DNA of 64,000 nucleotides from Pontixanthobacter sp. CEM42 (GCF_017812015.1 NZ_JADQTN010000001.1:1466501-1530500), one strand, 5' to 3'; shown: positions 15,803 to 25,757, counted from the first letter of the stretch. Notes: generated by a model from the letters alone, not told the origin. A program made the numbers and translations.

Positions 15803-15876
15803 TGGGGCGTCGCCAAGTGGTAAGGCACCGCTTTTTGGTAGCGGCATTCGCAGGTTCGATCCCTGCCGCCCCAGCC
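15803..15876 (+). tRNA. tRNA-Gln (anticodon TTG)
   Basis: The 74 nt sequence folds as a cloverleaf. TGGGGCG pairs with CGCCCCA as the acceptor stem. The anticodon stem CCGCT/AGCGG closes the loop TTTTGGT, whose positions 34-36 are TTG. The T arm is GCAGG-TTCGATC-CCTGC. The discriminator G is followed by an encoded CCA. A TTATAT about 40 nt upstream may be the -10 element. No integrase or repeated 3' end was seen nearby. Confidence 0.97.
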
Positions 15877-15915
15877 ATTTTCCTTATTTGTCGAGATCAG
15901 TCGCAGCGTTGGCGC

Positions 15916-16854
15916 TCAGGTTGCGGGCCCGCCGCCAACACCTTCATTGCCTGCAGATGCATCGGTTGCGGCTTCTTCCTCCACATTACCTTCTTTATCG
16001 CCCTCATCGAGCATTGCCGGCACCTCAACCTCCATCTTGGGGAAGTCTTCGGCGAGGCGATCTTCGACCGCTTTGCTTAGGTCTGCAATCCGCTCTGCAT
16101 TCACACCGAGATCGCTGGTGCCGACCCGCGAAGTTGAGCGGAAATCCACACTCGATCCGGTTTCTGTTGCCCGCACACGTGCCACCACATCATCTTCAAA
16201 GCCATACCAGAACACAACTGAAGTGCCTTCGACGATGCCGACATCTTCATCGACCGTGACATTCTCAAACCCGCGCATTTCCATCGCGTCTTTGATAGCT
16301 GTGATCGCATCCGAAGGTGCACGATCGATTGTAAGCGTTTTGAGGTTGGGATATCCGTCGGCAATCAACTGCGCCGCAGTAACACCCTTGAGCTCTGCAT
16401 TTTCAGCCCAATTGTCATAATTGCCGAGGGGCGCGTTGAAATCGAGCAGTTCGTTCACGCCTTCACCGCTATCGGCGCGCGCTTTGACCATTGCTGCAGA
16501 ATATTGCGGCGCATCAGCCGTATTGGTGGTGATGTCATAGATGAATGGTACCGACGCTGCTGTCGATTGCAGCCCCATGAGGCCGCCAGCAAAGCCGAGC
16601 GGGACCAGCAGCGCCAACAGTGCCGCCAACCAATTGCCCTTGGGCTTGCTGATCAACGCGACAATCAAGCCGACAATCGAAAGAACCGCGACCACGCCCG
16701 CTCCGATCATCCCCCATTGGATAGTCATTTTCCCGAAAGCGAACAGCTTGTCGATTGCACCCAATTTTGCGCCGAACATGGCGATGGCAAACCACACGAG
16801 GAGAAGGATAGCGAGGAGCAGCGCGAGGCGCGGCGTTATCTTGAGAATGTTCAT
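15916..16854 (-). CDS. DUF1499 domain membrane protein
   Basis: Three hydrophobic helices occupy the first 100 residues (LALLLAILLLVWFAIAMF, WGMIGAGVVAVLSIVGLIV, LAALLALLVPLGFAGG). A soluble DUF1499-like domain follows: FIYDITTNTADAPQYS, YPNLKTLTIDRAPSDAI and VDFRSTSRVGTSDLGVNAERI are typical. The acidic, Gly-rich C-terminal tail is probably disordered. The family is conserved in proteobacteria, with no proven function. It is on the minus strand just after tRNA-Gln and has its own ATG at 16854. Confidence 0.85.
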   Translation of the reverse strand: MNILKITPRLALLLAILLLVWFAIAMFGAKLGAIDKLFAFGKMTIQWGMIGAGVVAVLSIVGLIVALISKPKGNWLAALLALLVPLGFAGGLMGLQSTAASVPFIYDITTNTADAPQYSAAMVKARADSGEGVNELLDFNAPLGNYDNWAENAELKGVTAAQLIADGYPNLKTLTIDRAPSDAITAIKDAMEMRGFENVTVDEDVGIVEGTSVVFWYGFEDDVVARVRATETGSSVDFRSTSRVGTSDLGVNAERIADLSKAVEDRLAEDFPKMEVEVPAMLDEGDKEGNVEEEAATDASAGNEGVGGGPAT

Positions 16855-16899
16855 GCAGCGCTAGATGCACCAGCAAGCGCGCGCTCGCAAGCGCGGTAA

Positions 16900-17589
16900 T
16901 TATTCAGCCGGAATATCCAAAGCGGGCTGTGGGTTGTTGGGCGTCAGAATCATCACGCCATCCTCTACTCGCCAGCCCTTGAGCCGTGAGAGGACATTCA
17001 TTCCGATTACACTGGTATCGCCGAGATTGGGTGCGATGATCGCATCGATCCCACGCGCCGCAACATTCCCGAAGCGCAGCTCATCCATCGTCGCGACATA
17101 GGCAGAAGCAGTGCCATTGGCTGTGCTAAGTTGAACAGGCAATCCTCCCGCGCGCGGTTCCATGCCCACGCGCTCCGCCACCTGCGATGACACCGCGGTC
17201 AAAGTCGCGCCAGTATCGATCATAAATTCGACCGGCTCGCCATTGACCCGCGCGACCAGCCAGTAATGCCCGTCTGGCGCGAGCGGGATACGCGTTTCGC
17301 CGCCCTCAACCACTTGCTCGGGCAGTCCCATGGTCGGCAGCGCCAAATCGATACGCGGATCGAACCGTACCATTTGCAGCACAATTGCGACAACAATTCC
17401 GGTGAGAGCCAAGGTGCTCGTCACGCGAACCAGACCGCCCAGCGGGACATCGCGGCGAACCATAATCGCGCCAATCCAACCGACAACCAGCGCCGCCACA
17501 GTCGCCATCAGCAAACCCGAACGCGGCACTTCGCTGAGCACCGCAGCGGCGGAACTCCATATATCAGCGAAGGCGCCGGGATTAACCAT
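16900..17589 (-). CDS. Membrane-anchored retropepsin-like aspartic protease (TIGR02281 type)
   Basis: Two N-terminal membrane helices are followed by a single retropepsin domain of about 120 residues. FMIDTGATLTAVS contains the catalytic DTG, and IDAIIAPNLGDTSVIGMNVLSRL is the family's second conserved region. One DTG per chain means it must dimerise to act. Related proteins such as rickettsial APRc and caulobacterial homologues are membrane proteases. Its gene is 45 bp upstream of the DUF1499 gene on the same strand, so co-transcription is likely. Confidence 0.85.
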   Translation of the reverse strand: MVNPGAFADIWSSAAAVLSEVPRSGLLMATVAALVVGWIGAIMVRRDVPLGGLVRVTSTLALTGIVVAIVLQMVRFDPRIDLALPTMGLPEQVVEGGETRIPLAPDGHYWLVARVNGEPVEFMIDTGATLTAVSSQVAERVGMEPRAGGLPVQLSTANGTASAYVATMDELRFGNVAARGIDAIIAPNLGDTSVIGMNVLSRLKGWRVEDGVMILTPNNPQPALDIPAE

Positions 17590-17645
17590 TCAGCCTATGT
17601 AGGGCCTTTCACGCTTCAGTTCCATGAACGGTCGATATTATCGGC

Positions 17646-18632
17646 TCAAGGCGCGCTGCGCGGAATTGATGCCTCAGCTAGGATGAGCGAGAAACGGCCC
17701 TTCTCGTCGGTCCAGCGCTGCATCGGGGTCCAACCCCCAGCGAGCAGCAAGGTAGCTGAGCTACGCTTGTCGAATTTGTGGCTGTTCTCGGTATGGATGG
17801 TCTCGCCCTTGGTCATCACGAAATCGCGACCTGCAACGCTAAATTCCATATCGCGCTGTACTTCCAAATGCATTTCGATCCGGGCAAAATCGTCATCCCA
17901 ACGCGCCACATGACGCAAATCGTCGACCGGGATCGTTCCGTCGAGCTCACGGTTGATACGGCGCGCGAGGTTTAAGTTGAATTCACCAGTCACCCCTGCA
18001 GCATCATCGTAAGCGGCTTCGAGAACGTCGGTGCCTTTGATCAGGTCCATACCGATCAGGAGCTGCGATCCCTCGCCCAAGGTGTCTCGCATCGTCCTCA
18101 GCAAATCTACTGCTGTGCGCGCGACCATATTGCCGATGGTCGAGCCGGGAAAGAAACCAAGCTTCGGCATATCCGCAACGTCATTCGGCAAAGCGACTTT
18201 ACGCATGAAGTCCGCCTCGACCGGATGTACCGGCAGACCGGGAAACTTAGCGGACAAATCCGCCGCAGCCGCGCGCAGGAAGTCACCCGAAATATCTAGT
18301 GGTACATAGGCAGCAGGTTCAATGGCGCGCAACAACAGCGGCGTTTTCACCGAACTGCCAGAACCGAATTCCACCACTGCACGATCTGGCCCGATACTCT
18401 GGGCAAATTCAGCACCGCGCGCGGTAAGTATCTCGGTCTCTGCCCGGGTCGGATAATATTCGGGTATCTGAGTAATATCCTCAAACAATTGCGAGCCGGC
18501 ATCATCGTATAGCCACCGGGCCGGAATCGCCTTTTGCGCCTCCGATAGACCCATCAGTACATCGGCGCGAAACGCGCGGTCGACACCATCTTCGTCACGG
18601 TCAACCAACTCCAAGCCCGAATTGCTGCTCAT
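17646..18632 (-). CDS. egtD: L-histidine N-alpha-methyltransferase EgtD
   Basis: EgtD trimethylates histidine to hercynine with SAM, the first step of ergothioneine synthesis. The 328 residues compare with 321 in mycobacteria. Visible signatures are ARWLYDDAGSQLFEDITQIPEYYPTR in two parts, VVEFGSGSSVKT (SAM motif I) and FFPGSTIGNM. IGMDLIKG and TIHTENSHKF complete the substrate pocket. The ATG at 18632 overlaps the last base of the egtB stop (TGATG), so the two proteins are translationally coupled, giving a two-gene ergothioneine unit. Confidence 0.96.
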   Translation of the reverse strand: MSSNSGLELVDRDEDGVDRAFRADVLMGLSEAQKAIPARWLYDDAGSQLFEDITQIPEYYPTRAETEILTARGAEFAQSIGPDRAVVEFGSGSSVKTPLLLRAIEPAAYVPLDISGDFLRAAAADLSAKFPGLPVHPVEADFMRKVALPNDVADMPKLGFFPGSTIGNMVARTAVDLLRTMRDTLGEGSQLLIGMDLIKGTDVLEAAYDDAAGVTGEFNLNLARRINRELDGTIPVDDLRHVARWDDDFARIEMHLEVQRDMEFSVAGRDFVMTKGETIHTENSHKFDKRSSATLLLAGGWTPMQRWTDEKGRFSLILAEASIPRSAP

Positions 18633-19879
18633 CAAATATCCTTGGCGAGCCGTAGCCCGGTAAATTGCCACCGCTGATGCGGGTAAAAGAAGTTGCGATA
18701 GGTACTCCGTGAATGACCGCGCGCGGTGGCACAACTTGCGCCGCGTAGGACGAACTGCCCGCTCATAAATTTGCCATTATATTCGCCAATTGCACCCTCT
18801 GCGGTTTCGAAACGCGGATACGGCAGATAGGCGCTACGAGTGAACTGCCAGCAATCGCCAAATAGGTCGCTACCACCCAAAGGTAACGGGGCCCGCGAAC
18901 TGTCCAGCTGGTTGCCGGACGCTGGATCGGAATTCTGTGCCACTGCTTCCCATTCAAACTCGGTCGGTAATCGGCGACCTGCCCATGTCGCAAAAGCGTC
19001 AGCCTCGTAATAGGAGATATGCGTTACCGGCGCGCCGGGATCACGTTTTACCCACCCCGCATGGGTGAACTGCTCGGTCTCGTGCCAGTAAAGCGGTGCC
19101 GTAATGCTTTCTCTATTCACCCAGGCCCAGCCATCAGACAGCCACAAAGCGGGATTAGTGTAGCCATTGTCGTCGATAAATTGCTGCCACTCGCCATTGG
19201 TCACCAGTTTTGGCGCAAGTGCGAAAGGGGTGAGCAAAACCTGATGTTGCGGCCCTTCATTGTCGTAGGCGAAACCCCTATTCATTTCGCCACCATCATG
19301 ACCGATCAAAGCAATACCGCCAGGGTGTTGATGCCAAACGTCATCGCCTGATTGCGCGACCTTATGCGTAGCATCCGTAAACATCGCTGGACCGAGCGGG
19401 TTTTGGAACAGCGCATGTTTGATGTCCGTTAGCAGCAATTCCTGATGCTGCTGCTCATGCGCAATACCTAGCTCGACCAGCGAAGTACGCTCGGGATCAT
19501 CCAGCATAGGTGCGATGGCGTGATCGACCGCATCGCGCCATTCGCGGATTTGCTCCACCGTCGGACGCGATAGCATCCCGCGTGAAAAGCGCGCTATCCG
19601 CTCTCCCTCTGCCTCGTAATAGGAATTGAACACGAACGGCCAGCGCTCGTCATGCAAAGCGTAGTTTGGCATGTGATCGCGCAACAGGAAGGTCTCGAAA
19701 AACCAATTCGTGTGCCCCAGATGCCATTTTGCAGGCGAAGCATCTTCCATTGATTGCAGCGTCGCATCGGCTTCGGACAGCGGGTCTAACAGTGCACAGG
19801 TTAGCGCCCGCGTCGCTCGATAGCGCTCAGCCAGACTATCCGCCGGATTGGCGGAAGCGGCGGCATTGGCATTCGGCAC
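18632..19879 (-). CDS. egtB: Ergothioneine biosynthesis sulfoxide synthase EgtB
   Basis: EgtB is a non-haem iron enzyme joining hercynine to a thiol (gamma-glutamylcysteine or cysteine) with O2. The N-terminal DinB-like domain carries the iron ligands: His in WHLGHTNWFFE (about residue 53) and HEQQHQ (about 141 and 145), matching the three-His facial site. The C-terminal part is a formylglycine-generating-enzyme-like fold (GRRLPTEFEWEAVA, then VLRGASCATARGH). Length (415) is normal. The start is GTG 19879. No egtA, egtC or egtE is nearby, so the thiol donor and C-S lyase must be encoded elsewhere. Confidence 0.96.
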   Translation of the reverse strand: MPNANAAASANPADSLAERYRATRALTCALLDPLSEADATLQSMEDASPAKWHLGHTNWFFETFLLRDHMPNYALHDERWPFVFNSYYEAEGERIARFSRGMLSRPTVEQIREWRDAVDHAIAPMLDDPERTSLVELGIAHEQQHQELLLTDIKHALFQNPLGPAMFTDATHKVAQSGDDVWHQHPGGIALIGHDGGEMNRGFAYDNEGPQHQVLLTPFALAPKLVTNGEWQQFIDDNGYTNPALWLSDGWAWVNRESITAPLYWHETEQFTHAGWVKRDPGAPVTHISYYEADAFATWAGRRLPTEFEWEAVAQNSDPASGNQLDSSRAPLPLGGSDLFGDCWQFTRSAYLPYPRFETAEGAIGEYNGKFMSGQFVLRGASCATARGHSRSTYRNFFYPHQRWQFTGLRLAKDI

Positions 19880-19899
19880 GCCATCTCTCCCGTTGCGAC

Positions 19900-19924
19900 C
19901 TTGTCAGATCACAATGGCGACAAG
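19900..19924. promoter_or_regulatory. Inverted repeat upstream of egtB
   Basis: CTTGTC (19900-19905) and GACAAG (19919-19924) form a perfect 6 bp inverted repeat 20 bp upstream of the egtB GTG start. It is short enough to occur by chance and is offered only as an operator or attenuator candidate. Confidence 0.25.
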
Positions 19925-19975
19925 ACGGTGCTTTTTAAAGACCCAATTTGAACAAAAAGGGATCAAATGCCGTTA

Positions 19976-21349
19976 TTATGCGGCGTCCGCCTGTGCGTGC
20001 CCCGCTTCCATCGTCATCATCTCGGCCAGCAAGAATGCCAGTTCGAGCGATTGCGCGGCGTTGAGGCGCGGATCGCAATGGGTGTGATACCGATCACCGA
20101 GGCGCTCATCAGCAATGCCAACAGCACCGCCCACACACTCGGTCACATCCTGTCCGGTCATTTCGATATGGATCCCGCCAGCATGAGTGCCTTCAGCGCG
20201 GTGGACGGCGAAGAAACCCTTTACTTCACCCAGAATACGGTCGAACGGACGAGTTTTATAGCCGCTATCCGACTTAACGACATTGCCGTGCATCGGATCG
20301 CATGACCAAACAACGGGATGGCCTTCAGCCTTCACGGCGCGGACCAGTTTGGGCAGGCCTGCCTCAACCTTGTCGTGCCCGAAACGACTGATCAGTGTGA
20401 TCCGGCCGGCCTCGCGCGAGGGGTTAAGCGTGTCGAGCAATTTGAGCAGAACATCGGGCTCCATCGAAGGGCCGCACTTCATGCCCAGCGGATTGCTGAT
20501 GCCGCGTGCAAATTCAATATGAGCGCTGCCTTCGAAGCGAGTCCGGTCACCGATCCAGACCATATGTGCGCTGGTGTCGTACCAATCGCCGGTAAGCGAA
20601 TCTTCGCGCGTCAGGCTTTGCTCGTAAGGGAGCAACAGCGCCTCGTGGCTGGTGTAGAAGCTGGTCCGTTGCAATTGCGGTACGGTGTCAGGATCGACCC
20701 CGCAGGCTTCCATAAAGTCGAGCGCCTCGCCAATCCGGTCGGCAGTCAGCGCAAACTTGTCCGCCCAAGGGCTACGGCCCATGAAATCGAGCGTCCATTT
20801 GTGTACCTGCCGCAGATTTGCATAACCGCCGCTAGCAAAAGCGCGTAGCAGGTTGAGCGTTGCCGCCGCCTGCGAATAGGCGCGGACCATCCGCTCAGGA
20901 TCGTTCCTGCGGCGCGCGGAATCGAACTCTATGCCGTTGACATTGTCGCCGAAGTAGCTTGGCAACGTAACGCCGTCTTTCGTCTCGGTGTCGCTACTGC
21001 GCGGCTTCGCGAACTGGCCTGCCATACGGCCAACTTTGACCACTGGCACCTTGCCTGCATAGGTCAGTACAACCGCCATCTGCAGCAGTACGCGGAACGT
21101 ATCGCGGATATTGTTCGGGTGGAATTCCGCGAAACTCTCGGCACAATCGCCGCCTTGCAACAAGAAGGCTTTGCCCTCAGCGACGTCCGCCAAATCGGCT
21201 TTCAAATTGCGTGCTTCGCCGGCAAAAACCAAAGGCGGATAGTTAGACAGGGTCTGCTCCGCATCCGCCAGCGCCTGTGCGTCTTCGTAGCGCGGCAAAT
21301 GCCGTGCTTCGTGCGCTTTCCAGCTATCGGGGGTCCAGTTCTGTGCCAC
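19976..21349 (-). CDS. aroG: 3-deoxy-7-phosphoheptulonate synthase, class II
   Basis: The enzyme condenses phosphoenolpyruvate and erythrose 4-phosphate in the first step of aromatic amino acid synthesis. It is the class II (plant/actinobacterial) type: [16 protein letters not shown] holds the metal-binding Cys. [37 protein letters not shown] and [18 protein letters not shown] also match. The length, 457 residues, is normal. The start is GTG 21349. The gene lies 97 bp upstream of egtB on the same strand, but no tight coupling is apparent. Confidence 0.96.
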   Translation of the reverse strand: MAQNWTPDSWKAHEARHLPRYEDAQALADAEQTLSNYPPLVFAGEARNLKADLADVAEGKAFLLQGGDCAESFAEFHPNNIRDTFRVLLQMAVVLTYAGKVPVVKVGRMAGQFAKPRSSDTETKDGVTLPSYFGDNVNGIEFDSARRRNDPERMVRAYSQAAATLNLLRAFASGGYANLRQVHKWTLDFMGRSPWADKFALTADRIGEALDFMEACGVDPDTVPQLQRTSFYTSHEALLLPYEQSLTREDSLTGDWYDTSAHMVWIGDRTRFEGSAHIEFARGISNPLGMKCGPSMEPDVLLKLLDTLNPSREAGRITLISRFGHDKVEAGLPKLVRAVKAEGHPVVWSCDPMHGNVVKSDSGYKTRPFDRILGEVKGFFAVHRAEGTHAGGIHIEMTGQDVTECVGGAVGIADERLGDRYHTHCDPRLNAAQSLELAFLLAEMMTMEAGHAQADAA

Positions 21350-21449
21350 GTTGTACCTGTCTTTCGTCTATCGGGAGCGCGCAAATACGCCTGCAATGAC
21401 TCAATAGCAAAGGGAATGCGGGTGCAAGCGCAGGAAATCCTGTCCTTGA

Positions 21450-21464
21450 CCAAGCGCTGCTTGG
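21450..21464 (-). terminator. Hairpin downstream of the M16 protease gene
   Basis: CCAAGC-GCT-GCTTGG is a perfect 6 bp stem about 20 bp after the M16 stop codon on the minus strand. A second short palindrome (CAGGAAATCCTG) follows at about 21431-21442. Neither has a U-tract, so the call is weak. Confidence 0.3.
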
Positions 21465-21485
21465 CTCGCGGGGTAAGTGCGCAGT

Positions 21486-24464
21486 CTAGCGTCCAGTCGT
21501 TTGCGGAGGCAATGCCGTAACTGGCGCAGGCGGAATATCGCGAACATTTGTCACCAATTCCTGCCCCTCCGGAATGATTGCCATGCGCCAGCCGGGTCGA
21601 GAGGCCAGATAGCGCGCCGCCAACGCCTGCATCCGCTCAGGCGTCGTCTCACTGTAATCCGATCTTAGTGAACGCAGCGAGTAGAGCCTACTCGGGTTGG
21701 CGCTCGATCCCTGGATCTGATACAGCCAGAACAGGTTGCCTGTGGAAGCGCGCGTGATCTGCTGCTTGAGCGGCTCAGTCGCCCGCGCAAGCTCATCCGC
21801 ACCGGGAGGATTCGCGGCAAGATCCTGGGCAATGCTATCCGCCGCAGCGAAGAATACCGGCACATCTTCCGGTTTCAACTGAGCAAGCGCCGTAATCCGT
21901 CCGCCCGAACTGAGATCAACCGGCCAGTTGGAGAAGACCGTCGGGGAATAGCTAGCCCCGGCACGCTCACGCATCGTGTCGATCAGCCGGTTGTTGAACA
22001 GGCTGACCAAAATTTCGAGCTGCCGCGATTCAGGCAGGCCAGCAACGCCGCCACCTGTTGGCCAGGCAACCACCGCTGCGGCCTGATTGGCATCGCCGCG
22101 GTGCTCTCTCACGATTGTATCGCTACCAGCGTCAGGGAACGCAGGCACACTGACCAACGCGCTGACGGGGACCGGCTTACGCGGAGGCAAAGCACCCAGC
22201 GTTTTGCGTAACGTCTCAACCGTGCGCGGCTGATCAAAATCGCCGAAGATGACGATTTCGATATCGCCCTGCTCCAGCAGCGGCGCCCACACTTCACGGA
22301 AGCTTTGCGGCGTTGCTGCGGCCAAATCATCAGTGTCGGCTGTTTTGTAGCGGCCGTCCTGATCGGTCACATAATATTCGAGATCGCGTTGCAGAACTGC
22401 CCCGGGACTCGTCGCATAGCCGGCATAAGACAGCGATTGTGCGGCCTTGGACCGAAGTACCGGATTGGGATCCCACCGCGGATCGGATAGCTTGTTGGCA
22501 AATAGATAGAGCTGATCGTCCAGATCCGCACCACGCGTCTGCGCGGCAAACACAAATTCGGAATCGGTTATCTCGACATTGAAGCCCATCACGCGGCCAG
22601 TGGTAATCCGGTCCAGTTCTTCCTGACCCAGTTCACCTTGGCCCGAACCGACCAGTGCGCTCTCACCGAGGCTGATATAGGCAGCCTGATCTTCGCTGAA
22701 TGCCCGAAGCCCGGCACCAAAGCGCATCCGTACCGAAACACGTCCCGGCTCAGCCCCGTTCGACCATAATAGTGCACGTGTCCCATTCGCAAATTCGATC
22801 CGTTCAATTCCAAGAATGCCGAGCGGGCGTTGGGAAATAATCGTGCCTGGCTCACCAATCGGTGGCAACTCATCAAAGGAAATCGACTTAGCCGCCAAAC
22901 GCGCATCGGTTGCCGGAACGACCTCCTGTTGCAATGCTGCTTTGACATCGGCGTCGGTCGCTTCGCCAATAGCGGGCGTAACATAGGCTGCGCGGATCAC
23001 GTTGCCTTTGAGCAGGTTCCTCGTCCGTTCGAGAATCTCTTGCGGGGTGACTTTGTCTTTCATCCCACGGAACACTTCCAGGAAGGTTTCGGGTGCCGCA
23101 ACAGCCTCTCGAATATCAACAGCATCGACGACTTCGTCGGCCAAGCCAGAGCCGGCCATGACCGCCCGTTGCTCTACCAGACTGACGAAGATCGAGTCAT
23201 ATTCGGCCGCCTCGCGGTCGATCTCTTCCTGCGTCGGCGGCGTCATGGTCGCATCAGCGATAATACCGCGCACTTCGGCCAGAGCTGTACGCCAATCGGC
23301 GCTCAGTGGAGTGAAAGAAATCGACGTCAGATTGGCCGAGCGGCTGACCTTACTGTCGCGAATATCCGCATAGAGGAAAGACCCACCAGCCCGCGCGCGG
23401 GCTTCCAGCCGACGTTGGACGATCGCGATCGCAAGCGAATCTGCCAGACGCCCTTCATTATACTCGACTGTATCCTTCACCTGCCGCCATGGCCGCAGAT
23501 ATACGTAGGAGAATGTACGCTGCAGATCAGGCTCGACCATTGCAACGACTTCACCAATCGGATTGTCGGGATCAGCCCCAGCGGGAGCGACCGGATCACC
23601 GAAATCAGGCGCAGGTGTCAGCGGTCCCTTGCCTTGCCAATCGCCAAAATACTTCTCGATGAGGGCCGCGAACTGCATCGGATCAAAATCACCCGCGACC
23701 GAAATCACGGTATTCTCAGGCCGGTACCACCGATCATGGAACGCCTGCATCGCCGGTGCCGTGGCGCCTATGAGTGTTTCTTCAGTACCAATAGGTGACC
23801 GCACGCCGAGCAACTGTCCGGCGAAATATGTCTCACGACTCTTGTCGCCGACGCGCACCGCAGGGCCACCTCGCTCGCGCTTTTCGGCGAGCACAATCGG
23901 CACTTCCGCCGCTAGATTCTCGGTCGAGAGAACCGGCTCGCGCATCATTCCCGAAATGAGTTTGAAACTTTCCTCGATCTTTGCAGGTGTCGCATTGGGC
24001 AGATCGAGTTTGTAAACCGTATGCGTCGGGCTGGTTTCAGCATTGGTATCGCTACCGAATGTCGCACCAAGTCGCTGCCATGTCGGAATGGCCTCTCCCT
24101 GGCCAAGATATTTGCTTTCGCGGAAGCTTAAATGCTCGAGCAAATGAGCAAAGCCGCGTTCGCTGTCTCGTTCATGCAGCGACCCCGCATCAATACGAAC
24201 GCGGATCGAAATCTGGTTGGGCGGAACACCGTTCTTCCGCGTGGCATAGCGCAGGCCGTTGTCCATAGCGCCCCACAGCCATTCCTTGTCTCGCGGAACA
24301 TCGCTGTCGATGTAAATCCACGGCGTCTCGTCACCTGTCTGCAGCGCCTGTGGCGCAGAGTGTACCGCGCCATCTTGCGCGGTCGCTTGCGGGGCCAAGA
24401 GAGCGAGTGGGAGAAGAAGCGCGGTGTGCCGCAGGGCACGCGTAAAAGTGATCATGCTATGCAT
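21486..24464 (-). CDS. M16 family zinc metallopeptidase (pitrilysin-like)
   Basis: A signal peptide (LLLPLALLAPQATAQ) precedes a 960-residue two-half pitrilysin-type protein. The inverted zinc motif HLLEH is at residues 107-111, and the third ligand Glu is in the helix ending VPIVLAEKRERGG some 77 residues on. The second half (from about residue 530) repeats the fold without an active motif, as usual in single-chain M16 enzymes. The alphaproteobacterial members are periplasmic or outer-membrane-linked oligopeptidases of uncertain substrate. The start could also be the ATG at 24455. Confidence 0.92.
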   Translation of the reverse strand: MHSMITFTRALRHTALLLPLALLAPQATAQDGAVHSAPQALQTGDETPWIYIDSDVPRDKEWLWGAMDNGLRYATRKNGVPPNQISIRVRIDAGSLHERDSERGFAHLLEHLSFRESKYLGQGEAIPTWQRLGATFGSDTNAETSPTHTVYKLDLPNATPAKIEESFKLISGMMREPVLSTENLAAEVPIVLAEKRERGGPAVRVGDKSRETYFAGQLLGVRSPIGTEETLIGATAPAMQAFHDRWYRPENTVISVAGDFDPMQFAALIEKYFGDWQGKGPLTPAPDFGDPVAPAGADPDNPIGEVVAMVEPDLQRTFSYVYLRPWRQVKDTVEYNEGRLADSLAIAIVQRRLEARARAGGSFLYADIRDSKVSRSANLTSISFTPLSADWRTALAEVRGIIADATMTPPTQEEIDREAAEYDSIFVSLVEQRAVMAGSGLADEVVDAVDIREAVAAPETFLEVFRGMKDKVTPQEILERTRNLLKGNVIRAAYVTPAIGEATDADVKAALQQEVVPATDARLAAKSISFDELPPIGEPGTIISQRPLGILGIERIEFANGTRALLWSNGAEPGRVSVRMRFGAGLRAFSEDQAAYISLGESALVGSGQGELGQEELDRITTGRVMGFNVEITDSEFVFAAQTRGADLDDQLYLFANKLSDPRWDPNPVLRSKAAQSLSYAGYATSPGAVLQRDLEYYVTDQDGRYKTADTDDLAAATPQSFREVWAPLLEQGDIEIVIFGDFDQPRTVETLRKTLGALPPRKPVPVSALVSVPAFPDAGSDTIVREHRGDANQAAAVVAWPTGGGVAGLPESRQLEILVSLFNNRLIDTMRERAGASYSPTVFSNWPVDLSSGGRITALAQLKPEDVPVFFAAADSIAQDLAANPPGADELARATEPLKQQITRASTGNLFWLYQIQGSSANPSRLYSLRSLRSDYSETTPERMQALAARYLASRPGWRMAIIPEGQELVTNVRDIPPAPVTALPPQTTGR

Positions 24465-24551
24465 ATAGGCGGCAAACCTATGAAGCGAAAGTGAATGGGC
24501 ACGAACTTAATGTCACTTGTGACGCGGTCAGCCGATCCCTACATCGCAACC

Positions 24552-25133
24552 ATGTTCATTGAGACCGAAACCACACCGAACCCCGCCAGCCTTAAATTCC
24601 TGCCAGGCCAGCAAGTCATGCCCAGCGGTACGCGTGAATTTGCGTCCCCCGAAGCAGCGGAGATTTCGCCGCTAGCACAGGCAATTTTCGACACGGGTGA
24701 AGTCGTGTTGGTGTTTTTCGGTGGCGACTTCATTTCGGTCACCGCGGCCCCGGGTGCTGATTGGTCAGCACTGAAGCCGCAAGTCGTTTCAATCCTGCTC
24801 GATCACTTCGTGTCTGAAGCACCGTTATTTGTTGGCGGCGATGCCAGCGGTATTTCGGTTCCAGCCGAAGACGCGGCGATGGTCGTCGAAGACGATCCCG
24901 AGAACGCCGACATTGTCGCTCAGATCAACGAACTGCTCGAAACCCGCGTTCGCCCTGCTGTGGCGGGCGACGGCGGCGATATTGCCTATCGCGGCTTTAA
25001 GGATGGCGTGGTCTATCTGACATTGCAGGGCGCCTGCTCAGGCTGCCCTTCCTCCACGGCAACATTGAAGCACGGTATCGAAGGCTTGCTGAAGCACTAT
25101 GTGCCCGAAGTCACCGAAGTGCGTGCAGCCTAA
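24552..25133 (+). CDS. nfuA: NifU-family Fe-S scaffold protein (Nfu type)
   Basis: The 193-residue protein has an N-terminal Nfu domain (FIETETTPNPASLKFLPGQQV, FVSEAPLF) and a C-terminal NifU domain. In the latter, LQGACSGCPSSTATLKHGIE contains the CxxC that holds a 4Fe-4S cluster for delivery to apoproteins. This is the mitochondrial NFU1-like form with no IscA domain. The ATG at 24552 gives the family start; longer readings upstream do not. It leads a plus-strand group with the nitroreductase, 15 bp apart. Confidence 0.94.
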   Translation: MFIETETTPNPASLKFLPGQQVMPSGTREFASPEAAEISPLAQAIFDTGEVVLVFFGGDFISVTAAPGADWSALKPQVVSILLDHFVSEAPLFVGGDASGISVPAEDAAMVVEDDPENADIVAQINELLETRVRPAVAGDGGDIAYRGFKDGVVYLTLQGACSGCPSSTATLKHGIEGLLKHYVPEVTEVRAA

Positions 25134-25148
25134 ATCTCAGAGATTTCT

Positions 25149-25757
25149 ATGACCAAACAATTTCACGACATCGTTCTGTCGGCCGACGCGCTCGACCAAC
25201 TTTTCAACGAAGCGCGCAGCTATAATGGCTGGTTCGATAAAGATGTCTCCGACGGTCAGATTCAGGCGATTTACGATCTGTTAAAGATGACGCCGACATC
25301 CGCCAATATGCAACCGGTGCGGATTGTCTGGGTCAAAAGCGATGAGGCTAAAGCCCGCCTCGCGAAATGTGTGATGGAGGGCAATGACCAGAAGGTCCTC
25401 TCCGCTCCCGTCACCGCGATTGTTGGATATGATATCGACTTCCATGAAGAACTGCCTTGGCTGTTCCCGCATACCGATGCGAAGAGCTGGTTCGATGGCG
25501 ATGAGCCCGGCCGTAAGGAAGGCGCGTTCCGCAATTCGTCTTTGCAAGGCGCTTATCTTATGCTCGCTGCACGTGCCGTTGGGCTGGATGTCGGCCCCAT
25601 GTCGGGCTTCGATAATGCCGCTGTCGATCAGGAATTCTTCGGCGACAATCCCAAGCACAAGAGCAACTTCATCTGCTCCATCGGTTATGGCGATCCCGCA
25701 ACAATCTTTGATCGCAGCCCGCGTCCGGACTTCGAAAAGTTCAACAGCGTTGTCTGA
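25149..25757 (+). CDS. Malonic semialdehyde reductase-like nitroreductase
   Basis: The 202-residue flavoprotein matches the RutE/HadB group of nitroreductases. It has LKMTPTSANMQPVRIVWV, the FMN-contact loop, then EGAFRNSSLQGAYLMLAARAVGLDVGPMSGFD with the family's GPMSGF, and CSIGYGDP near the end. RutE reduces 3-oxopropanoate in pyrimidine breakdown, but no other rut genes are here, so general aldehyde or nitro reduction is equally possible. Confidence 0.88.
   Translation: MTKQFHDIVLSADALDQLFNEARSYNGWFDKDVSDGQIQAIYDLLKMTPTSANMQPVRIVWVKSDEAKARLAKCVMEGNDQKVLSAPVTAIVGYDIDFHEELPWLFPHTDAKSWFDGDEPGRKEGAFRNSSLQGAYLMLAARAVGLDVGPMSGFDNAAVDQEFFGDNPKHKSNFICSIGYGDPATIFDRSPRPDFEKFNSVV

Noticed and set aside
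15803-15876. tRNA-Gln as an integration site for a mobile island
   Set aside because: I found no integrase gene and no repeated tRNA 3' end downstream; the neighbours are ordinary chromosomal genes.
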